NCBI RefSeq assembly: GCF_900103625.1
Contig: NZ_LT629700.1
Coordinates: forward strand, 1,426,001-1,490,000
Direction: 5' to 3'
Length of the DNA: 64,000 bases
Source of the DNA: Corynebacterium mycetoides
GTDB taxonomy: Bacteria > Actinomycetota > Actinomycetes > Mycobacteriales > Mycobacteriaceae
Made by a program: the position numbers and the translations under genes. This document shows positions 17,383 to 27,120 of this stretch, one piece after another; position 1 is the first letter of the stretch; the number at the start of each line of letters is the position of its first letter. The notes under the pieces were generated by a model. The model saw only the letters and a program-made list of their open reading frames with translations, was not told the DNA's origin and made no database searches.

Positions 17383-17451
17383 CGGCGCTTCGCTAGCGGA
17401 TCTTCTCACCACCCTTGCCACCGACAGGACGGTAGACGGCGTGGCAGGAGG

Positions 17452-20400
17452 GGCTCATCCCCGCTAGCGCGGGGAGCACATGAGCGTCGAGACCGTGGGA
17501 GAGGTCTCTCCCGGCTCATCCCCGCTAGCGCGGGGAGCACGACTTGACCTGTCTCAGCTCGGCGTTTTCGCGGGGCTCATCCCCGCTAGCGCGGGGAGCA
17601 CTGAGATCCGTCGAGTGGTATTCTTCCTCGCATGGGCTCATCCCCGCTAGCGCGGGGAGCACGACCCCGAAGCGGCCTCCCGCGCCCGGGACGACGGCTC
17701 ATCCCCGCTAGCGCGGGGAGCACTGGAGTTTGCCCCTCACGGTACGGTTTGCACAGGGCTCATCCCCGCTAGCGCGGGGAGCACGCCCCACCGATGACCT
17801 CCAGCCCAGCGACAAACGGCTCATCCCCGCTAGCGCGGGGAGCACGTAACCCCCCTGTACGGCCTGTACCATGCGGGGGGCTCATCCCCGCTAGCGCGGG
17901 GAGCACAACTCAATCGTCCGCACATCCTGCGCCGGTTCCGGCTCATCCCCGCTAGCGCGGGGAGCACCCTGCAGATGACATCACCGTAGGCGGGGTCGAG
18001 GGCTCATCCCCGCTAGCGCGGGGAGCACTAAGCAGTGTCGGGCGGAGCAGCAGGCCGCCCGGGCTCATCCCCGCTAGCGCGGGGAGCACCAGTACCTCGA
18101 CTCGCTGGTGGCCCGTCAGAACGGCTCATCCCCGCTAGCGCGGGGAGCACGTGGTTGGCGGCGGCGAGGAGGGCCAAGCCAAGGGCTCATCCCCGCTAGC
18201 GCGGGGAGCACCCGGGAGGCGGAAACCGCCACCGCACACGTCGCGGCTCATCCCCGCTAGCGCGGGGAGCACGTCCCGGTCGTGGCGTTCGGTTGCCTCG
18301 TGGAGGGCTCATCCCCGCTAGCGCGGGGAGCACGCCGCGACCATGATCTGGTCGCGGGTGGACTTGGGCTCATCCCCGCTAGCGCGGGGAGCACCCCTCT
18401 ACGAGCTTGGAGCGCGCCCCCACAAACGGCTCATCCCCGCTAGCGCGGGGAGCACGCCGCGACCATGATCTGGTCGCGGGTGGACTTGGGCTCATCCCCG
18501 CTAGCGCGGGGAGCACGTATTTCAGCGCGACCACGCGCTCGGCAATGTGGGCTCATCCCCGCTAGCGCGGGGAGCACTCAATGTAAACATCACCAAAGCT
18601 GTTGACGGTCGGGCTCATCCCCGCTAGCGCGGGGAGCACACGCCACGGATATGGCGAATAACGCGGTTAGGCGGCTCATCCCCGCTAGCGCGGGGAGCAC
18701 GACGATGAACGTCTCGCTTTTCAGGTGTCGACGGGCTCATCCCCGCTAGCGCGGGGAGCACTTCGCCGTGGACTTGAGGGTGGCACCAACCTTGGGCTCA
18801 TCCCCGCTAGCGCGGGGAGCACATGATTGAATCCACTAACTACCGCGTGGGAGACGGCTCATCCCCGCTAGCGCGGGGAGCACTACTCCGGCTGCTACGT
18901 CCACATGGCCATCCAGGGCTCATCCCCGCTAGCGCGGGGAGCACTACACACGATTTTCAGTTCCGCAACTTTTTCTTGGGCTCATCCCCGCTAGCGCGGG
19001 GAGCACGCCACACACCACCCCACAAAGGACCACCCCATGGGCTCATCCCCGCTAGCGCGGGGAGCACGATTCTTTAACCCCGACCCCGACAGGGAACGGC
19101 GGCTCATCCCCGCTAGCGCGGGGAGCACTGAAGTCGTTCGGGGACATCATCCACGGCCCAAGGCTCATCCCCGCTAGCGCGGGGAGCACGGCCTGTTCGC
19201 TGAGGGGCGGGCGCGCGGGTCGGGCTCATCCCCGCTAGCGCGGGGAGCACGCACACCGCCGCACCTTCCACCCGGGCTGCAAAGGCTCATCCCCGCTAGC
19301 GCGGGGAGCACGAGCGCGTTTCTGCTCGTCGGTCAGCTTCACACGGCTCATCCCCGCTAGCGCGGGGAGCACTTCCTGGGTCGACTTCAGGACACGATAA
19401 TTCGCGGCTCATCCCCGCTAGCGCGGGGAGCACCCCGGTCTAAGGAGGGGTTATGGCTGAGGTGACGGCTCATCCCCGCTAGCGCGGGGAGCACCTGTGT
19501 GGTTGGGTGATGAGGTTCGGCGTGTTGGGCTCATCCCCGCTAGCGCGGGGAGCACCGCGCCGTGCCAATGGCGTGCAGGATGTCGGCCGGCTCATCCCCG
19601 CTAGCGCGGGGAGCACGATGTTCCTCCACTTTCGTACTTGACGTAACTGGGCTCATCCCCGCTAGCGCGGGGAGCACTGGAGAAAAATCCCCATGATGTC
19701 GGCATTATCCGGCTCATCCCCGCTAGCGCGGGGAGCACACACCTGCGCTATTTGGCTGGAGTTCCGGCGCGGGCTCATCCCCGCTAGCGCGGGGAGCACT
19801 GCTAGCCCGCGTTTAAGGCCCCTAGCGCGCCGGGCTCATCCCCGCTAGCGCGGGGAGCACGGTATCCCCCCAGGGGGTAACGTCACAGTGACGGGCTCAT
19901 CCCCGCTAGCGCGGGGAGCACCTCTAGCGCGCCGTCTAAGCGCCTAAAGGGGTGGGCTCATCCCCGCTAGCGCGGGGAGCACGCAGTTGGGGCAGTTGTC
20001 GATTTGGGTTCGGCGGGCTCATCCCCGCTAGCGCGGGGAGCACCCGAGGATCTGGCTGTTGCTTGGTTCCAGGACGGGCTCATCCCCGCTAGCGCGGGGA
20101 GCACACGATCGCCTTCGGGGCACGCAGGCCAAGCATGGGCTCATCCCCGCTAGCGCGGGGAGCACTGTTGGTGGTTGTTTGGGGGCGTTCCGGGCAGGGG
20201 CTCATCCCCGCTAGCGCGGGGAGCACTGGCGTTGGCTCATCTGTCCCGCCACTACGGGGGGCTCATCCCCGCTAGCGCGGGGAGCACGGGGGACTGACTT
20301 TTTGTTGAGCCAGGTGTGGGGGCTCATCCCCGCTAGCGCGGGGAGCACTCGTCAGGAATATCCAGCCGGGGTTTCCCAACCGGCTCATCCCCGCTAGCGC

Positions 20401-22605
20401 GGGGAGCACGTAGGTTACCCACGTTCATGTTTTTGTCTTACCGGCTCATCCCCGCTAGCGCGGGGAGCCCGCGCTTATGCCTTGCGTGCTTTCGCGCGTT
20501 AGGGGCTCATCCCCGCTAGCGCGGGGAGCACGTTCGTGGCCTCATATGCCCCGCCGCGCCCGTGGGCTCATCCCCGCTAGCGCGGGGAGCACGCCAAGCA
20601 GGGGGCAAGTCCCCAACCGGAACTGGGCTCATCCCCGCTAGCGCGGGGAGCACTCACCGTCGAAGATCGGGTTCTGGTTCGCCATGGGCTCATCCCCGCT
20701 AGCGCGGGGAGCACCATTGTGTGTCCTTGTCGATGACGTCGAGGATGGGCTCATCCCCGCTAGCGCGGGGAGCACGCAGGTCTTTGGCGCAATTGTGCCA
20801 ACTGTTCGGGCTCATCCCCGCTAGCGCGGGGAGCACCGGGTACATGCAACCTAAGCGCAACCACGTCGGGGCTCATCCCCGCTAGCGCGGGGAGCACCTT
20901 CCTGATCGCGTGCTCTTGCTTCTGCCCAGAGGCTCATCCCCGCTAGCGCGGGGAGCACCGGACACGCTCGGTCGACCAGTTGTTCGCGGCGGGCTCATCC
21001 CCGCTAGCGCGGGGAGCACGATGCGCAGCTCGCCTCCCAGCGTGCCAGCGGGGGCTCATCCCCGCTAGCGCGGGGAGCACACGTTATACCGTCACGGTAT
21101 CGGCCCGGTCAAGGGCTCATCCCCGCTAGCGCGGGGAGCACCAGTCGCTTATGCTGTTTTCGACGCTTACCGGGGGCTCATCCCCGCTAGCGCGGGGAGC
21201 ACGAGTTGTCTCGTGCTCGTGCGGAGACTGCGCGGGGCTCATCCCCGCTAGCGCGGGGAGCACTAGGTTGCTGGTGGGCGGTCACGGGGTTATTTGGGCT
21301 CATCCCCGCTAGCGCGGGGAGCACTCCGCTATCAGCGCGCATAGTGCTTTGTGACAAGGCTCATCCCCGCTAGCGCGGGGAGCACGGCGTGGATTAGCAG
21401 GTCAAGCAGGCTCATGGCGGCTCATCCCCGCTAGCGCGGGGAGCACTGCCATGTTTCACCCGTGGCGCGTTGCAGGCTGGGCTCATCCCCGCTAGCGCGG
21501 GGAGCACCGTTCGATAACCTGACAGATGACGACAGCCGGGGGCTCATCCCCGCTAGCGCGGGGAGCACAGCTGCGGAAGCGTACCGAAGTCCACATCGAA
21601 GGGCTCATCCCCGCTAGCGCGGGGAGCACGATCGCAGCCTCGACGGGTGATGCGTCGGGGAAGGCTCATCCCCGCTAGCGCGGGGAGCACATGTTCATGA
21701 GTTCAACAAGTTCCGTGTGACAGGGCTCATCCCCGCTAGCGCGGGGAGCACGGTTCTGCTGACGTTGTAGAGCGCCTGGCTGAGGGCTCATCCCCGCTAG
21801 CGCGGGGAGCACGCCCACCTCCTTTTAGCTCAGCTCTGCGATTAGGGCTCATCCCCGCTAGCGCGGGGAGCACGTGAATCTGATTATGCGTGAGGTTGAT
21901 GCGCGGGGCTCATCCCCGCTAGCGCGGGGAGCACCTTCCGTACGCACCGAGTGCGTAAACCCTTTTCGGCTCATCCCCGCTAGCGCGGGGAGCACCGCGT
22001 GATGTTGTTCTTGGTGGTGGTCGTGGTGGGCTCATCCCCGCTAGCGCGGGGAGCACGGGGTTGTAGTTGGCTGGCTAGTTGTACCAGTGGGCTCATCCCC
22101 GCTAGCGCGGGGAGCACTCTGGCGGAGGAAGCCCGGCAGAGGGCGATGAGGGCTCATCCCCGCTAGCGCGGGGAGCACCGTCGGGTAAGGACGCTCCGGA
22201 GACGGTGCATGGGCTCATCCCCGCTAGCGCGGGGAGCACCAGTGCGGTGCTCATCGGCCTCGGCACGGGCAGGGCTCATCCCCGCTAGCGCGGGGAGCAC
22301 GACGGTGGCTTTGTCGGCGCCGTCGTGGACGGGGGCTCATCCCCGCTAGCGCGGGGAGCACTTTGACGGTTCCGGGGGGTGCGAGTTTTTCGAGGGCTCA
22401 TCCCCGCTAGCGCGGGGAGCACGGAGGCTTGGCGGGCATTGAATGCGGCCTGGCGGGCTCATCCCCGCTAGCGCGGGGAGCACTCAGCCGACGCCACCGC
22501 CGACAGCTCCGACGACGGCTCATCCCCGCTAGCGCGGGGAGCACTTCGCTTGGATACGCCACGCCCCCGCCATGTTGGGCTCATCCCCGCTAGCGCGGAG
22601 AGCAC
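17452..22605 (-). CRISPR. type I-E CRISPR array, 85 repeats and 84 spacers
   Basis: A 28-bp repeat recurs with a period of 61 bp. On the plus strand it begins GGCTCATCCCCGC and ends GCGCGGGGAGCAC. On the minus strand it reads as a canonical I-E repeat ending in ATGAGCC, the crRNA 5' handle. Spacers are 33 nt except two of 34 nt (18578-18611 and 18945-18978). Repeats seem identical except the 50th from the left (C at 20469) and the last, next to cas2 (A at 22598). The spacers at 18334-18366 and 18456-18488 are identical. Repeat polarity and cas order imply transcription on the minus strand from the cas2 side. Short frames inside the array are artefacts. Confidence 0.98.
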
Positions 22606-22661
22606 TGTATGAAGTGCGGATATTCGAGCCACATGCCGAGTATAGATTCAACTTGAGTGCT
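22606..22661 (-). promoter_or_regulatory. putative CRISPR leader
   Basis: This 56-bp stretch between the cas2 stop and the array is more AT-rich than its surroundings. On the minus strand it contains TATACT (22644-22639), a good -10 element, with a weak TTCTGA 17 bases upstream inside the end of cas2. It is in the usual leader position for type I-E. The assignment depends on the array being read from this side. Confidence 0.55.
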
Positions 22662-23006
22662 TCAGAACTTGGGCCTGTAGTTGCGTTGCCGTCGCGCGTT
22701 GCTCCATCCAGTCCGGCGCTCATTTCTGGCGCTGTGGCTCTTGCGGACCATGAGAGTTAGCCCATCAAAATCCTCCGGCGACCAGTCGTGCCGATGTGTC
22801 TTGAATTCCATACCTTGTTCGTTGTCGGCGGAATAAACTAGGAGAGCCCTCCCGTCTTTCACAAGCTCGGTGGTCCGTGCCCAGAGCAAATCTCTTACGC
22901 GGGCTGAGGGGCGCCCGACGAACACTCCGGGGGCTACCTCCGCCACCCATTTCGTCAGGTCACCACGTAGCCCTGCTGGACACGCGGTGACCACTAGAAC
23001 CATCAT
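22662..23006 (-). CDS. cas2: CRISPR-associated endoribonuclease-like protein Cas2 (type I-E)
   Basis: A 114-residue protein of the I-E Cas2 (CasF-like) subfamily: MVLVVTACPAGLRGDLTKW is followed by APGVFVGRPSARVRDLLW and an NEQGMEFKTH strand. Cas2 bridges two Cas1 dimers in the spacer-integration complex. The start at 23006 overlaps the cas1 stop as ATGA; a second ATG follows immediately. The C-terminal 25 residues after LTLMVRK are basic and longer than in E. coli. Confidence 0.93.
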   Translation of the reverse strand: MMVLVVTACPAGLRGDLTKWVAEVAPGVFVGRPSARVRDLLWARTTELVKDGRALLVYSADNEQGMEFKTHRHDWSPEDFDGLTLMVRKSHSARNERRTGWSNARRQRNYRPKF

Positions 23007-23932
23007 GAGTCTTCCGCCCAGTTCACTCCTGCCGCGATCGTCTCCAACTCGCTCCACAACAGCAGCTCTACGTCGCTGGTTAGGTCAGAATCATCGATGT
23101 CCATCAGGTATTTCAAATCCGCCACAATGCGAGACATGAGCCGCTTCTCTACGATTTTGTCGCGCACGTGACGGCGTACCTCTACGGAGGGAATCCCTGT
23201 TCCGGAAGCGACCGCATCGAAAGCGGCTGGAATGGCGATCTCGGCTTTGTACAGGTCTGCAATGTCGTAAACGAAGGAACGATCCGTTCCGTTGTGAACA
23301 ACCCCAAGTGCAGGTACGAACCCCATTCCGACAATTACAGCGTGGGCAACCCCGTAGAGGGCGGCCGAGGCTGCGGTCAATGCCTGGTTGATTGGATCTG
23401 CGGCGTCGAAGTCGTCGGGGTTATAAGCGCGCCGGTTCCAATACACCCCTGTCCGCTCGGACTCGGCAGCGTAAATCCGCTTCATTCTCGCCCCTTCTCT
23501 GCCCCGGAGCTGGGCCATGGTCAGTGTCGAAACATCCTCATCGGGAAACCGAAGTCCGTACATCTTCCTCGCGCAATCCAAGCGGCGCCTCTGGTTTGTG
23601 ACAATCTCGGCTTGTGCTTCAGCCATTCGCGATGACTTCGCCGGCGGCCTTCCCCCTGCATAAAACCGCACACCTCTCTCCCCTACCCAGCAAACGGAGG
23701 TGCCTGCGTCGCCAAGCAGCGCCATTGCCGCGTAGGTGATGCGCGTGCCGGGCCCCAGCAGGAGAACGGCAATGTTGGTGGCCGGCGCATGGGCAATGCC
23801 CCGCTGGTCACTGATTGTCAACGCATTATCGCTGCGGTTGACAACGCACCGCTCTGCATAAAGGAAGCTGATCCTGTCACCCATTCGCGAAAGAGCCTTT
23901 CGCGTAACTGGCACTTCTTGCGGTGTAGACAC
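23003..23932 (-). CDS. cas1: CRISPR-associated integrase Cas1 (type I-E)
   Basis: The spacer integrase, 309 residues. The metal ligands appear at Glu146 (in LRGREGARM), His213 (VVHNGTD) and Asp226 (VYDIADLYK). The Glu-His distance of 67 residues equals that in E. coli Cas1 (E141 and H208). It overlaps cas2 by four bases and abuts cas6e. The active site looks intact, so adaptation should be possible if the leader is functional. Confidence 0.95.
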   Translation of the reverse strand: MSTPQEVPVTRKALSRMGDRISFLYAERCVVNRSDNALTISDQRGIAHAPATNIAVLLLGPGTRITYAAMALLGDAGTSVCWVGERGVRFYAGGRPPAKSSRMAEAQAEIVTNQRRRLDCARKMYGLRFPDEDVSTLTMAQLRGREGARMKRIYAAESERTGVYWNRRAYNPDDFDAADPINQALTAASAALYGVAHAVIVGMGFVPALGVVHNGTDRSFVYDIADLYKAEIAIPAAFDAVASGTGIPSVEVRRHVRDKIVEKRLMSRIVADLKYLMDIDDSDLTSDVELLLWSELETIAAGVNWAEDS

Positions 23933-24621
23933 TACGGCACCGCGTTAGTCAGGGTCAGCAAGCCACATCCGTAACCTCTCGCCCGGCCGATCCCGTTTAG
24001 GAGGGTCTCCCGGAGCGCATCCGGATCGGTGACCTCGAGAGTGCCCTGGAACCGTGCCTTCGCGATACGCACAGGGCGCCCTCTAGACCCGTTTTCCTTG
24101 GAGCGGAAGAATCTGTCGGTGCTGCGCTCGAGAATGCGAGGTACGTCCTCGACTCTCCAGTTTTCAGGCAAGCGGTCGAGCGGCGAGATGAAGAAGCCAG
24201 CCCCTTCCGCCTTTGAATAGAGCCACTTCAACTGGTTTGCTTCCGAAACGTGCGCTTTCACCTTGCCACGCTGCCCGCGCGTGAATTCAGAATAAGTAGG
24301 GTTGGCTACCAACTCGAAGCGACGCCGTTGTCCCTTCATCAGAGAATCCAGGAAGCGACCGTAGTCAGCCGTCTCGCCGGGACGTGTGTCCCATCCAGCC
24401 TGTTCCACGATATGACGCGCGGTTGGCTTTACTGGCCCCACGATGTAGAGAACATTCTCATGGTCATGCTGGTCGACTCTCCACAAAACCCTGCCCACGG
24501 TTTCATCGACGTCTGGGGGAAAGGCGGCTCGCACCGCGGCGTGCATGGCTTGCGGGTCCGACAGAAGCTTCGCTCCACCACGTGTCCGCGGGTTAATGAA
24601 GACTCTCGTAAGCGTGCTCAT
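23932..24621 (-). CDS. cas6e: pre-crRNA endonuclease Cas6e
   Basis: Cleaves the repeat hairpin of the precursor and stays bound to the crRNA 3' end in Cascade. It is 229 residues long, with the N-terminal RVFINPRTRGGAKLL strand and helix, a histidine at 27 in the position of the catalytic His of other Cas6e proteins, and the C-terminal glycine-rich loop GIGRARGYGCGLLTL. It overlaps cas5 by four bases and shares its last base with the start of cas1. Confidence 0.93.
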   Translation of the reverse strand: MSTLTRVFINPRTRGGAKLLSDPQAMHAAVRAAFPPDVDETVGRVLWRVDQHDHENVLYIVGPVKPTARHIVEQAGWDTRPGETADYGRFLDSLMKGQRRRFELVANPTYSEFTRGQRGKVKAHVSEANQLKWLYSKAEGAGFFISPLDRLPENWRVEDVPRILERSTDRFFRSKENGSRGRPVRIAKARFQGTLEVTDPDALRETLLNGIGRARGYGCGLLTLTNAVP

Positions 24622-25331
24622 GCCGACACCACCGCGCTAAAGAAGCCGTCCCCGCCTTCACTCCCGAGATCGTTTTCGAACTCGACGTAACTCGACAGAA
24701 CAACATTTCGCCAACCGTACTTCCGATGCTCTGGGTCGAACGAAATCGGCACATCTTGACGTGCTAACGCACCGGGCTCACCGGGCAAAGCGTCGCGGTA
24801 AATGGGGAGGTGGACTCGCCGTTCCCTCTGGCGCTTGTGGCTTTTCGTCGCATGCCACGTCCGGTGCTCACGCAGAGCATCTTCGGCGGACGCTTCCACG
24901 ATGCCCAGCACAAGATCAGGTGGGACCGGGCATGAGCGTCGCCCCATGAACAGCGGATATACGGGCTCGTTGAGTGCCTCCGCTAGCCCTTCGACGAGTT
25001 CACGTCGCGGTGATTCGACCGCGGCGACGAACGCGGCGTCCGACAAAAAGTACCGCGTCACCAGCGAAGCAGAAGCACGCGGATCGCGCTGCCACGGCTG
25101 CGCGGTTTGGTAGTCACGCAAGAGACTCCCGGACTGGTCGACCCTGACCGCGAGCGTGAGTTCGGCCAGGTCCTCGATAGGATCCGTCCGGCGTCGTCCC
25201 TGAGCCGCGGCCAACAAACCCACAATCCCTGATTTCGTAGGCGTCGCAGATGTCGCACGGGTCTTAAACCGGGACTCATCCCCCCACGCCTGCATTGGGC
25301 CTTTCAAGAGAAGGAGAAGTGAAAAAGTCAC
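24618..25331 (-). CDS. cas5e: Cascade subunit Cas5e
   Basis: Binds the 5' handle of the crRNA in the type I-E Cascade. It is 237 residues long, with the typical beginning LLLLKGPMQAWGDESRFKTR and the following TPTKSGIVGLLAAAQGR segment. It overlaps both neighbours by four bases (cas7 upstream, cas6e downstream), so the Cascade genes form a translationally coupled operon. Confidence 0.93.
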   Translation of the reverse strand: MTFSLLLLLKGPMQAWGDESRFKTRATSATPTKSGIVGLLAAAQGRRRTDPIEDLAELTLAVRVDQSGSLLRDYQTAQPWQRDPRASASLVTRYFLSDAAFVAAVESPRRELVEGLAEALNEPVYPLFMGRRSCPVPPDLVLGIVEASAEDALREHRTWHATKSHKRQRERRVHLPIYRDALPGEPGALARQDVPISFDPEHRKYGWRNVVLSSYVEFENDLGSEGGDGFFSAVVSA

Positions 25332-26470
25332 GCTGTCTCTCCCTGTGCTGCCGCGACTGCAGCCCGGGTGCGCTCGATCAGTTCATCGAACGACACGTAA
25401 TCGGCGATGTCATCGAACGGCTCGTTCAGGTTGTTCAGACCGCTGACAAATGCCGCTAGAGGCTTGAAGCCGTAGACCTTCTCCACTTGCTCTGCTTCGT
25501 TCGCCAGCGCCTCTGCTCCCGCGAGACGTCGCCCCGAGGCGTTGCTCGTTTCAATGGGCTCCTCAAACGCGTTGACGAAACTGACTGGGCGAGTATCGCG
25601 AACCGCGACGTAGATGAGCTCAGGCAAAGTCTGGTTGGCGAAGGTGTTGACCTTTCCTGTGGGGAGAGCCTTGGCGAATGCGTCGATGAAATGACCAGCA
25701 GCATTGCGAGCCGCCTCCGCGGATCCCAGATTCTCAGTCAGCCCATCAACGTTGATGGTGGCATACCTATACATCGTGGAGGACATCATTTGAACGGTGC
25801 CAATCATTCCAGCACCCGTCTCCTGTCCCTCGGCCGCCAGATCATCCACTGCCGTGAAGTAATCAAACTCAGGGCTCGAGGCGTGAATGCCCAGGGCGTG
25901 CGCAACCTGCACGGCCGCGTCAACATTGAATGCGGCATCGTCAGCCACCATGCGACCAAACATGGCGATATCCGCGGAGTGCTCCCCGTTCAGAACACTT
26001 TGAGCTTCCGACTTGGAGATCTTGTCCCCGTTCTTGCTCACCAGCAGCTCCGCAGCCTTTTCGACCTGATGCGGGCTGAGGAACAACAAATAGCCCGTGC
26101 GGGGGTAGGGCGATGCATCGGTCGCTTCCTCCGCCCCCTGTGACTTCTTCGGTTTCGCGACCTCGGTTTTGATTTTTGCAGCGCCGAAGAGATCTTGCAC
26201 ACGCGAAATGGACGTCTCCACGTCCCACCCCGCCATCTGCTGCGTCGCCTTGGCAATCTTCTCAGGAAGCCGGGTCGAACGTGCACCGATCATTTCAGGG
26301 TCCACATTGTCGTGGAAGTAGCTGCGGATGGCCCTCTTCCACGACTGGGAGGAAACCCGCTGACGCGGAACGCCACCAAAAATGGCGGATTTCGGAGCGC
26401 CGGTGTCGTCTCGGTTGATCAAGGACGGGGGGATGGTCTGGAGGGCGTGGACGTCAATGATGAGGGACAT
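25328..26470 (-). CDS. cas7e: Cascade backbone subunit Cas7e (Cse4/CasC)
   Basis: The subunit that polymerises along the crRNA spacer. The N-terminus IIDVHALQTIPPSLINRDD and the block RQRVSSQSWKRAIR are Cas7e signatures. The start at 26470 has AAAGGAG nine bases upstream; the open frame extends to 26542, but that part only overlaps cse2. It is 380 residues long. It follows the cse2 stop by two bases. Confidence 0.93.
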   Translation of the reverse strand: MSLIIDVHALQTIPPSLINRDDTGAPKSAIFGGVPRQRVSSQSWKRAIRSYFHDNVDPEMIGARSTRLPEKIAKATQQMAGWDVETSISRVQDLFGAAKIKTEVAKPKKSQGAEEATDASPYPRTGYLLFLSPHQVEKAAELLVSKNGDKISKSEAQSVLNGEHSADIAMFGRMVADDAAFNVDAAVQVAHALGIHASSPEFDYFTAVDDLAAEGQETGAGMIGTVQMMSSTMYRYATINVDGLTENLGSAEAARNAAGHFIDAFAKALPTGKVNTFANQTLPELIYVAVRDTRPVSFVNAFEEPIETSNASGRRLAGAEALANEAEQVEKVYGFKPLAAFVSGLNNLNEPFDDIADYVSFDELIERTRAAVAAAQGETA

Positions 26471-26472
26471 GT

Positions 26473-27114
26473 TCAGATCTCCTTTGCTGTTGTGTCGGCG
26501 TGTTGCTTGAATGAGACTCCGCGAGAGAAATCTCTCCCCCAACGGAGCAAGACGCCATTCTTCTGGGTGGGGTTGATCAGCGATCGAAGGTCTTGGGCGA
26601 GCGCCCCGTAATCGAAGGCGAGACCTTTGCTCTTCAAAAGATCGACGAGTGACCGGAGGTGCGTTGCTCGCGCTTCGGGCGTCGCCGCGAGCTGCATCGC
26701 ATCGAACCGGGGTTTTACAGAGTTAGATTCACTCAGGGCCACAAGGCGACCGCACGCCCACGCGAAGCTTTGCTCCGTGGTGTGGACAGGGTTGCGCGCG
26801 CTTTGCATATGGCGAGCGAAGAGGGCCATTGCCTGATATGCCGCCCACTCCGAAGGAGAGACCTGGTTCCCTTTTCCAAGCTCGCCTTCGGACAGGCCTG
26901 GGTTCAGCAGGAGCAGAGTTTCCTGGACACCTACCGGGTTATCAGACGCAGACAACGATGCGTTGCGGCGGAGCTGTGCAAGAGCAGCCTTCGCCTCGGA
27001 ACTGCCTCGGTCGTCTCTGAGGCCGAGATAGCTTGACTGCAAGTAGTCAGCTGTTGCTCCTACGGCAACGCGCAGCCGGGGACCGTCGGAACCGGCTCCG
27101 TATTGAGTCGTCAT
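26473..27114 (-). CDS. cse2: Cascade small subunit Cse2 (CasB)
   Basis: The all-helical small subunit that stabilises the R-loop. It is 213 residues long, with AKAALAQLRRNASLSASDN near the N-terminus and LRSLINPTQKNGVLLRWGRD near the C-terminus, both typical of the Cse2 family. It lies between cse1 and cas7, six bases after cse1. Confidence 0.9.
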   Translation of the reverse strand: MTTQYGAGSDGPRLRVAVGATADYLQSSYLGLRDDRGSSEAKAALAQLRRNASLSASDNPVGVQETLLLLNPGLSEGELGKGNQVSPSEWAAYQAMALFARHMQSARNPVHTTEQSFAWACGRLVALSESNSVKPRFDAMQLAATPEARATHLRSLVDLLKSKGLAFDYGALAQDLRSLINPTQKNGVLLRWGRDFSRGVSFKQHADTTAKEI

Positions 27115-27120
27115 GTGCTA

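Noticed and set aside
18823..19077. Open frame of 84 codons inside the array (repeating SSPLARGA/IPASAGST)
   Set aside because: It is translation of CRISPR repeats and spacers; the amino-acid pattern repeats with the array period.
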